NCBI RefSeq assembly: GCF_000011345.1
Contig: NC_004113.1
Span: 62,001-126,000, forward strand
Direction of reading: 5' to 3'
Length of the DNA: 64,000 bases
From: Thermosynechococcus vestitus BP-1
Lineage (GTDB): Bacteria > Cyanobacteriota > Cyanobacteriia > Thermosynechococcales > Thermosynechococcaceae
The position numbers and the translations under genes are program-made. Shown piece by piece: positions 1 through 12,015 of the stretch (position 1 is its first letter; each line of letters opens with the position of its first letter). The notes under the pieces are model-generated. The model was not told where the DNA came from. It searched no databases and saw nothing but the letters and a program-made list of their open reading frames with translations.

Positions 1-1
1 C

Positions 2-127
2 AATAAAGGCTGGGAATATGCCCTCAATGCCTTGGAAATGGCAAACCTGATGCAAACCCTCCCCAGCGCCATCAATCCACCAACAACCAAACTGAGTTCC
101 AGTACCCGTATTCTCACGGATGGGTGA
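2..127 (+). CDS. C-terminal tail of a gene entering from the left edge (family uncertain)
   Basis: An open frame runs from the window edge to a TGA at 125-127, giving about 41 residues that begin NKGWEYALNALEMANLMQ. The helical pattern GWEYALNALEMANLM resembles the last helix of Gfo/Idh/MocA-type oxidoreductases, but that is a weak guess. The gene converges with the CHAT remnant that ends at 148. Only the C-terminus is visible, so no function is assigned. Confidence 0.35.
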   Translation, partial: NKGWEYALNALEMANLMQTLPSAINPPTTKLSSSTRILTDG

Positions 128-147
128 AGCAGAAATTGCCCCTAGAG

Positions 148-477
148 CTACCAAGGACTGCCAATCATCGTAAAGGCTGCCCAAAAGGATGCATGGGAAA
201 GTAGACGGCCACCCCTCGTTTGAACTGCTTGGGGTAAAGGAATCGAAAGCGCTCCCCACAGTCCAGCACTGTGCCGATGACTCTCCTCAACCACAACCTG
301 CTGATGGATCATGGCAAGCTGCGGCTGTCGCAGGGCCTCTGCTTTAATCGGAGCAGTTCTCAAGTTGCCATAAAATGCTGTCATCAGGATCAGCGCTCCT
401 TCATCACTGACGGTAGTGCCAGTGCCATTGGTGGTTGGGGTCATCTGGCTTAGACACTGCCGCTGAAAAGTCCCCAA
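148..477 (-). pseudogene. Remnant of a CHAT-domain protein (C-terminal part only)
   Basis: The minus-strand frame ends in WAAFTMIGSPW, the usual last residues of cyanobacterial CHAT (caspase-HetF-associated with TPRs) proteins. It also carries VSDEGALILMTAFYGNLR and APIKAEALRQPQLAMI, which are typical of the last third of that domain. The catalytic His and Cys regions and any TPR repeats would lie upstream, but above 477 the frame turns into unrelated sequence with no plausible start or ribosome binding site. I read this as the surviving 70-80 residues of a truncated gene. The 478-717 stretch between it and asd shows nothing else I can name. Confidence 0.6.
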
Positions 478-717
478 AAGGCTAAGACCATGGGAGAGAG
501 ATACCGTTGTGGGGTTTTCACGATCCCAGCCTCCAGATCATTCATCGAGTCCTGCCGCTGGCGATTCCTGTGGGGGAGTCCAGAGGCTGTGGTCAAAATT
601 GGCTATAGCCATTATAGATACGACAATAAAATTCCCAAAATAAAATTCTCAAAATGCGATGCCTTGTTACTTCTTCACCTGCAACGATCATAAAATGAGC
701 TTATATTTCTAGGAGTA

Positions 718-1740
718 ATGGTTTTGGCACAGGGATTACGGGTTGGCATTTTAGGAGCCACAGGTGCGGTTGGCACGGAAATTTTAGCAATTTTGGCGGA
801 ACGGTTGTTTCCAGTGGCAGAGCTACGGCTGTTGGCGTCGCCCCGTTCTGCGGGTCAAACCCTCTCGTTTCGTGAGACTGTCCTGCCTGTAGAGGCGGTG
901 AGTGAACAGACCCTCAAAGGGTTGGATCTCATTCTGGCTTCGGCGGGGGCAAGTGTGTCGCGGCAGTGGCTGCCGATCGCCCTCAAAGGGGGAGCGATCG
1001 CCATTGATAATTCCAGTGCCTATCGCATGGAACCCAACGTGCCCTTAGTGGTGCCAGAGGTCAACCCTGACGATCTAAAAACCCACCAAGGCATCATTGC
1101 CAATCCCAACTGCACAACCATTTTGATGACCGTGGCGCTATGGCCATTGCATCAGGTGCGACCGATTCGGCGCATTGTGGTGGCCACCTATCAGTCCGCG
1201 AGTGGGGCGGGGGCAAAGGCTATGCAAGAACTCAAGGATCAAGCTCTTGATATTCTGAAGGGACAACCGCCGCGTACTGAGGTCTTTCCCTATCCCTTGG
1301 CCTTTAACCTCTTTCCCCACAATTCTCCCCTCAATGAGCAGGGCTACTGCCAAGAGGAAATGAAGATGGTCAATGAAACCCGCAAAATTTTCCATGCCCC
1401 AGAGTTGCGGCTAACGGCTACCTGTGTGCGTGTGCCGGTACTGCGTGCCCATTCAGAAGCGTTGAATGTTGAGTTTGCTGAGCCTTTTCCCGTGCAAGAG
1501 GCCCGCGATCGCCTGCAAAAAGCGCCGGGGGTGCAGTTTGTTGAGGATTGGCAGCGCAATTATTTCCCCATGCCCCTAGAGGCAACAGGGAAGGATGCGG
1601 TGCTTGTGGGGCGGCTGCGCCAAGATATTTCCGCACCCAATGCCCTTGAACTGTGGCTGTGTGGGGATCAAATTCGCAAGGGGGCGGCATTGAATGCGGT
1701 GCAAATTGCTGAATCCCTGATTGCCCAAGGACTTCTTTAA
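718..1740 (+). CDS. asd: Aspartate-semialdehyde dehydrogenase
   Basis: This cytosolic enzyme reduces aspartyl phosphate to aspartate semialdehyde with NADPH, the branch point to lysine/diaminopimelate, threonine, methionine and isoleucine. The 340 residues match the family length. The nucleotide-binding loop GATGAVG is at residues 13-19, and the catalytic cysteine is C132 in the family motif NPNCTT. The ATG at 718 has AGGAG at 711-715. In many cyanobacteria asd is followed by dapA; here the next gene is convergent and unrelated, so asd appears to be monocistronic. Confidence 0.95.
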   Translation: MVLAQGLRVGILGATGAVGTEILAILAERLFPVAELRLLASPRSAGQTLSFRETVLPVEAVSEQTLKGLDLILASAGASVSRQWLPIALKGGAIAIDNSSAYRMEPNVPLVVPEVNPDDLKTHQGIIANPNCTTILMTVALWPLHQVRPIRRIVVATYQSASGAGAKAMQELKDQALDILKGQPPRTEVFPYPLAFNLFPHNSPLNEQGYCQEEMKMVNETRKIFHAPELRLTATCVRVPVLRAHSEALNVEFAEPFPVQEARDRLQKAPGVQFVEDWQRNYFPMPLEATGKDAVLVGRLRQDISAPNALELWLCGDQIRKGAALNAVQIAESLIAQGLL

Positions 1741-1776
1741 CTCCCGCAAAGGACGCTCCTCTCACCAGTCAGTGAT

Positions 1777-2613
1777 TCATTGATCAGTCGGTTCAGGGGG
1801 CGATCGCCCAAGATCAGGTGATGGCTCCCCCAGCTTTTCTAAATAGGCTTCGAAGTGCTCCTGAAAATACAGCCACGAGGTCATATCTGCCCCCTCGCGG
1901 TATTCCCTGGGGGCTTCACGGTATTGGGGCAGTCGCTCTAATTGCTCTTGTAGGAGAGGGGGTAAGTCTTCCACAGTCAGGGCTTTGCAGCCGGTCGCGC
2001 TATAGATGAGATAACCGGGGCGATCGCCCATCTTCATCCAAGGCAACCAAGGACCAATCCGACTCCAACACAAATGGACATTGGTAATCGTCGGCGTATC
2101 TTGTTGTAAATCGGCCGTGGCCACCGTTAGCTTAAAGAGTTCTGCGGCTTGGTAGATGGGCTGGGGGCTGTAGGCTTGAAACCGCTGATCGCTAGCCAAG
2201 GGATTGTCGTAGTAGGGAAACAGATCAAACTGAAACGTCGTGGTTTGCTCACCCACTTGCGCAGGCACCTCACGGCGAAATAGCCCCTGCACAGGATCAT
2301 TGGCAACGGGAATCACGGGAACTACGGCCCCTATCCAAGGATTATGCCAGCGATCGCACAGGGAGCCATTTTCTGGATCCAGATAAAACGTTAATTCACG
2401 GGAAAGAAAATACCACCCTCCCTCGGGATGGGGCAAACAGCGAGCGGCACTCATGCCAAGAATGTTGAAGAGGTGACGGCGACGCTCTTGGGGAACAAAG
2501 CTATACACGGCTCCCTGCCATGCGATAAACGTGGTCTTGCCCCTCAAATCTGCCCGCACCCGCACCCAATCGCGAGCACTCAACCATTTTTGAACCAATT
2601 CAGCAGCAGCCAT
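1777..2613 (-). CDS. DUF1838-like protein
   Basis: This 278-residue protein has no membrane segment or signal peptide. Phrases such as NPWIGAVVPVIPVANDPV, FQFDLFPYYDNP and WSRIGPWLPWMKMGDRPGYL resemble DUF1838 proteins, which are usually longer and of unknown biochemical function. It is the last gene of the murD unit: its ATG at 2611-2613 follows the previous stop by two bases, with GGAG overlapping that junction. The C-terminus is rich in Pro and Glu. The family call is from memory of motifs and no reaction is assigned. Confidence 0.6.
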   Translation of the reverse strand: MAAAELVQKWLSARDWVRVRADLRGKTTFIAWQGAVYSFVPQERRRHLFNILGMSAARCLPHPEGGWYFLSRELTFYLDPENGSLCDRWHNPWIGAVVPVIPVANDPVQGLFRREVPAQVGEQTTTFQFDLFPYYDNPLASDQRFQAYSPQPIYQAAELFKLTVATADLQQDTPTITNVHLCWSRIGPWLPWMKMGDRPGYLIYSATGCKALTVEDLPPLLQEQLERLPQYREAPREYREGADMTSWLYFQEHFEAYLEKLGEPSPDLGRSPPEPTDQ

Positions 2614-2615
2614 AG

Positions 2616-3293
2616 CTACTCCACCGGAATATTGGCCGCCTGCAATTGCACATCCTGATTTGGATAGCTGGCAAGGCGCAGTGTTAAGGTTTTTGTATTG
2701 TTGAGGAGGCTTTTGGGAATCAGAATCGTGCCCTTGACCAGATCACTGCCGGCGGGCAATTCCGTCGGTAGGCCTTCGGTGAGGGCACTCAAAAGATCAC
2801 CTTTATCATTTGTGATTTCAAGAAAGGTGTAAATAAACTGCACCCCTTGGCTACTATCGTTTTTCAAGCTAACCTGCAGGGCTAAATCTTGGCCAAGGGT
2901 GTCCACACGGCTAATTTCTAGGCGTACCCCCTGATCCTCAGCGACGATAGGCAGTGTTCGACTCACTGCTGGTTCCGCTGCTGGGGGTTCATTGGCAGTG
3001 GTGGGAGCAGGCACAATCTTGCGATCGCTAGAACCTTCAGTCATTTCGGCAATGCGGGCTTTAGTTTGGGCAATGATCTGTGCCTCGTCAAGAATGGGCG
3101 ATCGCTCCCCTTGGGTTTGATCCTTGGTCTTCACGGCACTGCCGAGGATGGGATTCACCACTGGCTGGGAGACACCGCGTAATGAGTCTCGCCCTAGGTG
3201 GTAGCCAATAAAAGCCGTAACTAGGGTAATGGCGGCTGTTGTACTGATTAAAACAAGGGAGGTGAGAATTCCGGGGTGAAGGGCACGCAGCAT
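2616..3293 (-). CDS. Membrane-anchored protein of unknown function
   Basis: The 225 residues start with one hydrophobic segment at about residues 9-31. A polar linker rich in Glu, Pro and Ala follows, then a C-terminal region (from about residue 115) with alternating beta-strand character, for example GVRLEISRVDTLGQDLALQVSLKN, consistent with an immunoglobulin-like or FxLYD-like fold outside the membrane. The gene starts four bases after the stop of the AI-2E-family gene and ends two bases before the DUF1838-like start, so it is translated from the same transcript. I do not recognise a named family. Confidence 0.65.
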   Translation of the reverse strand: MLRALHPGILTSLVLISTTAAITLVTAFIGYHLGRDSLRGVSQPVVNPILGSAVKTKDQTQGERSPILDEAQIIAQTKARIAEMTEGSSDRKIVPAPTTANEPPAAEPAVSRTLPIVAEDQGVRLEISRVDTLGQDLALQVSLKNDSSQGVQFIYTFLEITNDKGDLLSALTEGLPTELPAGSDLVKGTILIPKSLLNNTKTLTLRLASYPNQDVQLQAANIPVE

Positions 3294-3297
3294 TGTC

Positions 3298-4473
3298 CTA
3301 CTCCACTGAGGATGGCTTCATTGAGGAAGAAGCAGGCAGTACGGGGGGCGGATGATTGGGGAGGGCAACGGTGGCGTCCGCCTCTTCCTCGCTATTGAGG
3401 CGCGATCGCACACTCACAAGGAAGGTTTTGATCACCACCGCGATCGGAACTGCAATGAGAACCCCAACTAAACCCGAAGCCCTAGCGCCCGTCAGGATCG
3501 CCAAAAAAACCCAAACCGGATTTAAGCCCGTAAAGCTACCAATGATCCGTGGCGCAACCACATTCTCCAAAAACTGCTGATAGAGAAAAGCAAACCCGGC
3601 CACCTTGAGGGAGAGCCAAACATCCTGAAGAGCAACCAGCAAACTAATGGAAATGATCCCCACCGTGCCGCCAAAGGGCACCAAGGCCATCACGCCAATA
3701 ATGACACCAAAGAGCAGTCCGTAGGGCACCTTGAGGAAAATGAAAATCGTGGTCAAGCCAATCCCCATGCACAGCCCTAGTACCAGCTGACCAATAAAAT
3801 AGCTCTCAAAACTGCGGCGGATCGTTTCTGAAACCGTGGGGCGGACCGTATTGGGTAGCCAACTGAGGAGACCATTCCACAATTCATCACCGTGCTGCAA
3901 CAAATAAAACGTGAGCACAACCGTCAAAATCAGGTTAATCAGCACATCCACCGCACTGCTGAGGGTGCCCAAAATTAAATTCAGCGCCTCGCGAGCTAAG
4001 CTTTGCAATTGATCCTTAAGTTTTTCCAACAGTTGATTGGCAAGGGCATCCACATCCACCGTCACCGGCAGATTGAGGGAGTCCACCCACTGGCCAAATT
4101 CCAAGAGTCGGCGTTGACTGGAGTTAAACCATTCCGGCAGACGGGCAATGAGTTGTTGTGCCTGATTAAAGAGATTGGGCACCACGACCAAGGCAATGAT
4201 CGCAATCAGTACCAAGGCCAGCAGAAAGACGAAAATTGCTGAGGGTCCTCGGGGATTTCCCTGCTCCTCCATCCAGCGCACCGGGTAATTCAGCAAAAAG
4301 GCAAATAGGGAGGCAAGGACAAGGACTGCCACCAGTGGCCCAAAGAACTTGAGAACGGTGGCAAATGCCCAGAAATTCAGCGTCAAAATCGGCCCTGCCA
4401 AGCCAATAATTAGAAACCGGCTGGCAATGGAGAGGCGATTCCACCAGTGACCCGAGGCCGCAGATTGGCTCAT
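3298..4473 (-). CDS. AI-2E family transporter (PerM-like membrane protein)
   Basis: The 391-residue polytopic inner-membrane protein has about eight hydrophobic segments and the layout of the AI-2E exporter/PerM family: paired N-terminal helices, a soluble amphipathic middle region (about residues 100-180) and a helical C-terminal half containing LVPFGGTVG and [10 protein letters not shown]. The family exports small molecules or ions, and the substrate cannot be told from sequence. I chose the ATG at 4471-4473, which overlaps the murD TGA as ATGA; an in-frame start four codons upstream would lie inside murD. The overlap implies translational coupling to murD. Confidence 0.85.
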   Translation of the reverse strand: MSQSAASGHWWNRLSIASRFLIIGLAGPILTLNFWAFATVLKFFGPLVAVLVLASLFAFLLNYPVRWMEEQGNPRGPSAIFVFLLALVLIAIIALVVVPNLFNQAQQLIARLPEWFNSSQRRLLEFGQWVDSLNLPVTVDVDALANQLLEKLKDQLQSLAREALNLILGTLSSAVDVLINLILTVVLTFYLLQHGDELWNGLLSWLPNTVRPTVSETIRRSFESYFIGQLVLGLCMGIGLTTIFIFLKVPYGLLFGVIIGVMALVPFGGTVGIISISLLVALQDVWLSLKVAGFAFLYQQFLENVVAPRIIGSFTGLNPVWVFLAILTGARASGLVGVLIAVPIAVVIKTFLVSVRSRLNSEEEADATVALPNHPPPVLPASSSMKPSSVE

Positions 4474-5834
4474 AGCTCTAAGCACAGTTGACGAAAGTGA
4501 TCACCGCGTTCTTCAAAGTTCTGATATTGGTCAAAGCTGGCACAGCCAGGGGAAAAGAGCACGGTTTTGATTGGATACTGGGTCACCAGTTCAGCCGCCG
4601 CCGCCACTGCCCGATCCAGTGTCTCCATGATCTCATAATTTGTAAAGCCGATCGCCTCTAGGCGCTGCGCAAACTGCGGTGCTGCTTCACCAATTAAAAG
4701 CACCCAAGCAGCTTTCTCCTGAATCAGGTTGAGCCAAGGGCGATCGTCCCCCTTTTTGGCCTGTCCCCCGGCAATGAGAATCACTGGACCTGTCACAGAA
4801 CGCAGCCCAATTTCTGCAGCGTCATAATTGGTGGCCTTGCTGTCATTGATCCACTCCACCTCTCGCCATTGACGAATCCGCTCTAGACGATGGGGCACAC
4901 CGGCAAACCCCGCGACCCCTTTGGCGATCGTTTCGGCGGGAATACCGGCTAGATGGGCAGTTGCCACAGCCAGAAGAAAGTTTTGCTGATTGTGTCGACC
5001 CGGCATTTGCAGGATATGGGTAGGCAGGAGGGGCTGATCCTGAAACCACACCTGATCCTCGGCAATATAGATGCCCTGTGCAATCCCCTTGGGTAGGGCG
5101 ATTGCCCCTTGAGTGCTGATCCACCATGCCTGGGGCCAACGATTCACCATGTGTTGGCGCAAATAGGGATCATCCCCATTGAGAATCACGTGTTTCGCGC
5201 CGTTCATGAGGTGGGCTTTGGTGGCCACGTAGGCATCGAGGGTACCGTGGCGTTCCAAGTGATCCGGCGTCAGGGTTGTCCAAAGGGCAAATTCGGGTTG
5301 TAGGGGGGGGCTGGACTCCAACTGATAGCTACTAATCTCAGCAATCACCCAATCAAGGGCCCTAGCGGTCAAAGCGACTTCGCAAATGCTATTGCCAATG
5401 TTGCCACAGGCCGGTGCATTGTACCCCGCTGCTTGAAAAATGGCGGCCGTGAGTGCCGTGGTTGTTGTTTTACCATTGGTGCCCGTAATACACACCCAGG
5501 GCAAATGGGCAAGGGTTTGCCAGGCAATTGCCACTTCACCGCGGACGGGAATGCCCGCTTGGCGAGCAGCGACCAGCGCCGGGGAGTGCCACGGTACCCC
5601 TGGACTAATGACAATTTCATCGGGAACACGCAGGCCAACGCTGATAAGAGTTTGCAAATCAAAGTCATAGTTGAGTTGAACGGGGATGCCTTCAGCTTGC
5701 AGCAGTTGCTGTTGAGATTGCAGCGCTGGAGTTTGGCGGCGGTCACTGACCTCCACTTGCCAACCTTGACGTTTGAGTAAACGGGCGGCAGCAATGCCGG
5801 AGCGACCAAGACCAATCACATGAACAGTTGGCAT
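4470..5834 (-). CDS. murD: UDP-N-acetylmuramoylalanine-D-glutamate ligase
   Basis: MurD adds D-glutamate to UDP-MurNAc-L-Ala in the cytosolic phase of peptidoglycan synthesis, using ATP. Visible motifs are the N-terminal uracil-binding Rossmann loop VIGLGRSG near residue 5, the Mur-ligase P-loop GTNGKTTT in the first third, ACGNIGN after it, and the C-terminal SKATNYDAA and [14 protein letters not shown] of the MurC-F family. The ATG at 5832-5834 gives 454 residues; a TTG seven codons upstream is possible but less likely. It heads a four-gene minus-strand unit ending near 1777. Confidence 0.95.
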   Translation of the reverse strand: MPTVHVIGLGRSGIAAARLLKRQGWQVEVSDRRQTPALQSQQQLLQAEGIPVQLNYDFDLQTLISVGLRVPDEIVISPGVPWHSPALVAARQAGIPVRGEVAIAWQTLAHLPWVCITGTNGKTTTTALTAAIFQAAGYNAPACGNIGNSICEVALTARALDWVIAEISSYQLESSPPLQPEFALWTTLTPDHLERHGTLDAYVATKAHLMNGAKHVILNGDDPYLRQHMVNRWPQAWWISTQGAIALPKGIAQGIYIAEDQVWFQDQPLLPTHILQMPGRHNQQNFLLAVATAHLAGIPAETIAKGVAGFAGVPHRLERIRQWREVEWINDSKATNYDAAEIGLRSVTGPVILIAGGQAKKGDDRPWLNLIQEKAAWVLLIGEAAPQFAQRLEAIGFTNYEIMETLDRAVAAAAELVTQYPIKTVLFSPGCASFDQYQNFEERGDHFRQLCLEL

Positions 5835-5984
5835 AGTTAAGGGGGGTGAATCCAATCGAGCAGGTACAGACTCGGGACAGCGGCCACCAAAGGGGTATCC
5901 TCAAGGCCAATGGGACCGAAAGGCGATCGCTCCCGCTGAATGTTGCGTCTTAGACTCTATTATTGTCACACTGGGTAAAGAACA

Positions 5985-6413
5985 ATGCCTAACTTACGCA
6001 CAATTTGGCTCTGCGGTTTGCTATTGACAACCTGGGGCGGCCTCCTCTCCCTTGAAGGGATGCCCGCGATCGCCCGCCGTCGGGAAGTACCCAAAGTGGT
6101 GCGCGTCACCGATCTCCAATTGCAGAGTGAGAATATTGCGGGTGTCTGGTACCACCGCCTGACAGGACGCGTGCGCAATGAAACAGCCACCCCAGCACGC
6201 AATGTTCAGATCTATTACGAAATCTATGACCCCACGGGCAAACGACTGCTGGAGGCAGGATCGACCCAGTTGCACAATCGAGTGATTGATAGCGAAGGCG
6301 AGGCGGAGTTTCTGGCAACTCCCAATGCGGGCGGGCGGGTGAAAATTACCCTTGTGGAATGGCTGAGTGGCGATCGCGACTATCACTCGTTTCAACAAAT
6401 GCAGGAATTTTAG
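5985..6413 (+). CDS. Small secreted protein, FxLYD-like fold suspected
   Basis: The 142 residues begin with a hydrophobic stretch (about 5-22) ending near MPAIARR, which reads as a cleavable signal peptide. The mature part has LTGRVRNETATPARNVQIYYEIYDPTG-like strands, the pattern of FxLYD or related beta-sandwich domains found in periplasmic proteins. It is divergent from murD and convergent with the SH3b gene. A function is not assigned. Confidence 0.65.
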   Translation: MPNLRTIWLCGLLLTTWGGLLSLEGMPAIARRREVPKVVRVTDLQLQSENIAGVWYHRLTGRVRNETATPARNVQIYYEIYDPTGKRLLEAGSTQLHNRVIDSEGEAEFLATPNAGGRVKITLVEWLSGDRDYHSFQQMQEF

Positions 6414-6436
6414 GAATTTTCCCAATAGTGGGAGGC

Positions 6437-6907
6437 CTACTGGGGGGTCTCACTGGATGCGGGGGATTGAGGGGTTGTAACCTGCACACCAAAGGCCAGT
6501 ACCCAGCCTTCAAGATTATTTTTAGTGCGAATCTTCAACCATTCCCCATCCTCACTGCGCTCTAGGATCGTCACCACCTCATCAAAGGCCACACCCCCTA
6601 GGGCATTTGCCTCCCGACTGGGGCGATCGCGCACCCGCAGACCCTCTCCATAGATCACTCGCCCTTCAGGATTTGGCTGCGGTGACTCAGTCGGGCTTGG
6701 TTCAGGACTAGCTGAGGGTGAATTCGCTGAGGACGCTGGGGGCGTAGGTGGTGGCAAATGGTGTGCCTCGACCTGGGGACGTGGGGGTGGCCAGAGCAGG
6801 TTAAAGATGAGGGGCATAATCATAGCAGCCGCCACAAGGGTCATCAGACCTAAACCCAAAAAGGTTCCCAAGAACCATTGCAGCACACGCACAACGGGTT
6901 TCATCAT
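6437..6907 (-). CDS. Membrane-anchored SH3b-domain protein
   Basis: The 156-residue protein has an N-terminal membrane segment (about 13-42), a Pro/Ser-rich linker (about 43-80) and one bacterial SH3 domain with GLRVRDRPSREANALGG and WLKIRTKNNLEGWV. Such domains usually face the periplasm and bind peptidoglycan or protein ligands. The start codon directly abuts the stop of the upstream ATPase gene (TAG then ATG), so the two are cotranscribed. A second in-frame ATG follows at once, and either could be the start. Confidence 0.8.
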   Translation of the reverse strand: MMKPVVRVLQWFLGTFLGLGLMTLVAAAMIMPLIFNLLWPPPRPQVEAHHLPPPTPPASSANSPSASPEPSPTESPQPNPEGRVIYGEGLRVRDRPSREANALGGVAFDEVVTILERSEDGEWLKIRTKNNLEGWVLAFGVQVTTPQSPASSETPQ

Positions 6908-8407
6908 CTAACGCCCTGGGGGAGAAGACAGGATGCGTGAGGCAAACCGCGCCCGACCAGAGGCCGCCCATTCTTGTAACTGGTGTACCTGCTCGCGAGC
7001 TGTCCGTGCCAAGGGGATAATTTCGCTGGCCGCGTGCAGCAGATCTTCGGTGGTAAAGTCGCGGTCTTGGCTAAAGGCAAGGTGCATGGCTTCAATGATA
7101 CACTGCTCGATTTCAGCCCCGGAAAAGTCAATGGTTTCGTAGGCCAAGCGCTCTAGATCGTAGTTTTGCAAGCGATCGCGGCGGACGCGACTAAGGTGCA
7201 CTTCAAAAATGGCGCGCCGCTCATCCATATTGGGTAGCCCCACAAAAAAGATTTCATCAAAGCGCCCCTTGCGCAGCAGTTCAGGGGGCAAGACCTGCAC
7301 ATTGTTGGCAGTGGCCACAACAAAAACAGCAGAGGTTTTCTCCGCCAGCCAAGTGATAATCGTGCCAAAGACACGGCTACTGGTTCCGCCATCGCCACGG
7401 CCATCAATGCCCGCAAAGGCTTTATCCATTTCATCAATCCAGAGAACACAGGGCGCCAAGGCCTCAGCAATGTGAATCATTTCGCGGGTCCGGGCTTCGG
7501 ATTCGCCGACAAGGCCGCCAAAGAGCCGCCCGACATCCAAGCGCAAGAGGGGCAGGTGCCATTGGTGGGCAATTGCCTTTGCTGTTAAGGACTTACCGGT
7601 CCCCTGAATCCCCACCAGCAGTACCCCACGGGGATAGGGTAGCCCATAGCGCCGTGCTCGCTCAGAAAACGCGCCCCCCCGCCGCAGTAACCACTCCTTG
7701 AGGTTATCAAGGCCGCCAATATCAGCAATTGTTTCTTGGGTAGGATAAAACTCCAGAATTTCGGTTTGCCGCAGGATCTGCCGTTTCTCCGCCAAGATCA
7801 GATCCACATGGCTGCCGTCCAGCATACCGTGGAGGGCAATAATCCGACCAATAACCCGGCGAATCCGCTCTAGGGTCAAGCCCTGACAGGCACGGATTAA
7901 TTCATCGAGGACGGGTTCTGGGGGAATGTTACCGAGGCTGTGGCAGAGCTTCACCAGTTCAAGGCGAATTTCCTCCCGTTGGGGCAAGGGGAACTCGACA
8001 ACGGTAATCACATCCCGTAGTTCCGGGGGCAACTGCACCGTGGGAGCAAGCAAGATTAAGTTTTTGGGCTGGGACTTGAGTTGCCGTGCCAGGTTCCGCA
8101 GTTTGCGAGAGACGGCTACATCTTCAATAAAGCGATGAAAATCCCGCAGCAGAACCATGGCCGCTGCCGGTGGCGGTAGTTTCTCGACAAATTCAAGGGC
8201 ACTGAGGGGATTGCGCTTGGCCACGCCCACATCATTGGGATTCCCCTGATACCCCTCGACAAAATCCCAAATGTAGATGGGGCGCTGATTCAGGCGATCG
8301 CTAATCGTGTGCAGTGTCGCCTCAAGGCGTTCTTCCTCCGTTGTTGCCACATACAACAGGGGATAGCGTGCCCGCAGCAACAGTTCAAGGTCAGACTGAG
8401 CACTCAC
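6908..8407 (-). CDS. ycf46: Ycf46-type AAA+ ATPase
   Basis: The 499 residues match the cyanobacterial and plastid Ycf46 family. The N-terminal half starts with [21 protein letters not shown] and the C-terminal half is an AAA+ module with Walker A GIQGTGKS, Walker [11 protein letters not shown] and a GRFDEIF arginine-finger region. Family members are soluble; the Synechocystis homologue has been linked to carbon-supply regulation, but the client is not known. The GTG start at 8405-8407 overlaps the DUF177 gene's TGA (GTGA), and the stop touches the SH3b gene, so three genes form one unit. Confidence 0.9.
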   Translation of the reverse strand: MSAQSDLELLLRARYPLLYVATTEEERLEATLHTISDRLNQRPIYIWDFVEGYQGNPNDVGVAKRNPLSALEFVEKLPPPAAAMVLLRDFHRFIEDVAVSRKLRNLARQLKSQPKNLILLAPTVQLPPELRDVITVVEFPLPQREEIRLELVKLCHSLGNIPPEPVLDELIRACQGLTLERIRRVIGRIIALHGMLDGSHVDLILAEKRQILRQTEILEFYPTQETIADIGGLDNLKEWLLRRGGAFSERARRYGLPYPRGVLLVGIQGTGKSLTAKAIAHQWHLPLLRLDVGRLFGGLVGESEARTREMIHIAEALAPCVLWIDEMDKAFAGIDGRGDGGTSSRVFGTIITWLAEKTSAVFVVATANNVQVLPPELLRKGRFDEIFFVGLPNMDERRAIFEVHLSRVRRDRLQNYDLERLAYETIDFSGAEIEQCIIEAMHLAFSQDRDFTTEDLLHAASEIIPLARTAREQVHQLQEWAASGRARFASRILSSPPGR

Positions 8408-8901
8408 GGCGATGGTTCTGCACCCTCCAGAGCCGACTGTAGTTGCGCTAACATTGCCCAGCGGTGATCCACGGAGGGTTCTGCGGGGGTGGGGGGGTGA
8501 ATACCGCCACAGTTGGGATCACAGTACTTGGGGTAGGGCAGGGCAAGGCACAGTTGCTGGTAGAGCCAATCTCCGAGATCAATGCGACCGGTGGCCGGCG
8601 CAGTCTCCACGAGATCATCGTCGGGCTGACTCGCTGGGCTTTCCGCCAGCCAAATGAGTTCGCTGGTCGTACACTCTAGGCGGTGATTATAGTACTGCAA
8701 ACAGCGATCGCAAGAGAGGGTGACAATGGTCTGCACACTGGCACGCAGTTCTAAGTAGGTGTGGCGGTGAGTGGCAGCAACCATCCCTTGCACAGGAGTC
8801 AGGGTTGGTAAGTCTGGAAAATGGGTATCGACCTGCCACTCGTAGGTCTGGGCGGGCAGCCGCAACAGTTCAGGAATGCTTAGCCAGTGAACAGGGGTCA
8901 C
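8404..8901 (-). CDS. DUF177 (YceD-like) protein
   Basis: The 165 residues match the DUF177/YceD family, associated in bacteria and plastids with 23S rRNA accumulation and often encoded next to rpmF. The core ELRASVQTIVTLSCDRCLQYY carries the family C-x2-C pair, and the C-terminal YCDPNCGGIHP adds another cysteine pair that could bind metal. The start is GTG at 8899-8901, directly following pixD. rpmF is not adjacent here; instead the gene overlaps ycf46 by four bases. Confidence 0.85.
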   Translation of the reverse strand: MTPVHWLSIPELLRLPAQTYEWQVDTHFPDLPTLTPVQGMVAATHRHTYLELRASVQTIVTLSCDRCLQYYNHRLECTTSELIWLAESPASQPDDDLVETAPATGRIDLGDWLYQQLCLALPYPKYCDPNCGGIHPPTPAEPSVDHRWAMLAQLQSALEGAEPSP

Positions 8902-8903
8902 GT

Positions 8904-9335
8904 CTAGGATCCTTGACTCATGTCATAGAGTTCTTTTAAGAAACGGAAGCATTGCTCAGCCGTCATTGATCTTGGCTGAAACGTTGCTGCTGGAGAGTAT
9001 TTTAACCGCAGGCGCCGAATGGTGTCGCTATCCATCTCACCCAACTGCACCAGACGCATGGACCAATTGATAAAGGTTCGCTCTTCGATTGCCTTAAACT
9101 CAACAATTTCAGCGCTGTGGTGGCGGGGATCCTTAAGAATACGGGCGTAGGTTTCACTGACTTTTTGGCGATCGCCCTCAAGGGTTTGCAGAAACATGCC
9201 ATTGCCATAGCACAGCATTCCCGTAATGCCATCGCGCAAATTGTTGACCTCTGACTTGGCCATAATATCCCGCAGGTCTGGGTACGATAACCCATCCGTA
9301 GCGCAACTGAGATAAATCAGGCGATGTAGTCCCAT
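8904..9335 (-). CDS. pixD: BLUF-domain blue-light photoreceptor PixD
   Basis: The 143-residue protein is a single BLUF (FAD-binding blue-light) domain with a short helical tail. The residues used in BLUF photochemistry are all present in TePixD numbering: Y8, N32, Q50, W91 and M93. The sequence agrees with T. elongatus TePixD (Tll0078) as I remember it. PixD works as a decamer that binds the response-regulator-like PixE in the dark and affects phototaxis; no pixE lies in this window. The ATG at 9333-9335 is chosen because upstream in-frame residues are not part of the domain. The stop lies two bases before the DUF177 start. Confidence 0.95.
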   Translation of the reverse strand: MGLHRLIYLSCATDGLSYPDLRDIMAKSEVNNLRDGITGMLCYGNGMFLQTLEGDRQKVSETYARILKDPRHHSAEIVEFKAIEERTFINWSMRLVQLGEMDSDTIRRLRLKYSPAATFQPRSMTAEQCFRFLKELYDMSQGS

Positions 9336-9397
9336 GGGTTTTCTGTTCGCGATCGCACACCATCGAGTTTTACTATCCCATAAAAGGGTTCCTTGCT

Positions 9398-11360
<1,963 letters not shown>

Positions 11361-11999
11361 GTGACAGTTGGTATTTTAGGGACAAAGTTGGGCATGACCC
11401 AAATCTTTGACGAGGCGGGCCGATCTGTCCCCATTACGGTGGTACAAGCGGGGCCGTGTCCGATCACCCAAATTAAAACCCCCCAAACCGACGGCTACAC
11501 GGCAATTCAAGTGGCCTATGGCGAGGTGCGAGAGAAAAACCTGAGTCGCCCTGAGCGCGGCCACCTCAACAAGTCACAAACACCGCCTATGCGTCATCTG
11601 CGGGAATTTCGCCTCGAAGATGTCTCTGCCTATCAATTGGGTCAGGCCATCACCGTTGATATTTTTAGTCCAGGGCAGCTTGTGGATGTCCGCGGCACGA
11701 GCATTGGCCGCGGTTTTGCTGGTTATCAAAAACGCCACAACTTCAAGCGTGGTCCGATGGCCCACGGCTCAAAAAACCATCGTCTGCCTGGCTCCACTGG
11801 AGCGGGGACAACCCCAGGTCGGGTCTTCCCCGGCAAGCGGATGGCGGGTCGCATGGGCAACACGGCGGTTACCATTCGCAAGTTGCAGGTAATGCGCGTT
11901 GATCCTGAGCGCAACTTAATCCTGATCAAAGGGGCATTGCCGGGTAAGCCGGGGGCACTGGTGAGCATTACCCCCGCCAAGGTTGTCGGTCGCAAATAG
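11361..11999 (+). CDS. rplC: 50S ribosomal protein L3
   Basis: L3 is an early-binding large-subunit protein whose extended loop reaches the peptidyl transferase centre. The 212 residues include the conserved loop region from about 109 to 166 ([20 protein letters not shown], then [20 protein letters not shown]). The start is GTG at 11361. It is the first gene of the cluster: unlike in E. coli, rpsJ does not precede it, as is usual in cyanobacteria, where rpsJ sits elsewhere with the tuf/str genes. Confidence 0.97.
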
Positions 12000-12015
12000 G
12001 GGCTGGAGAGTAGTT

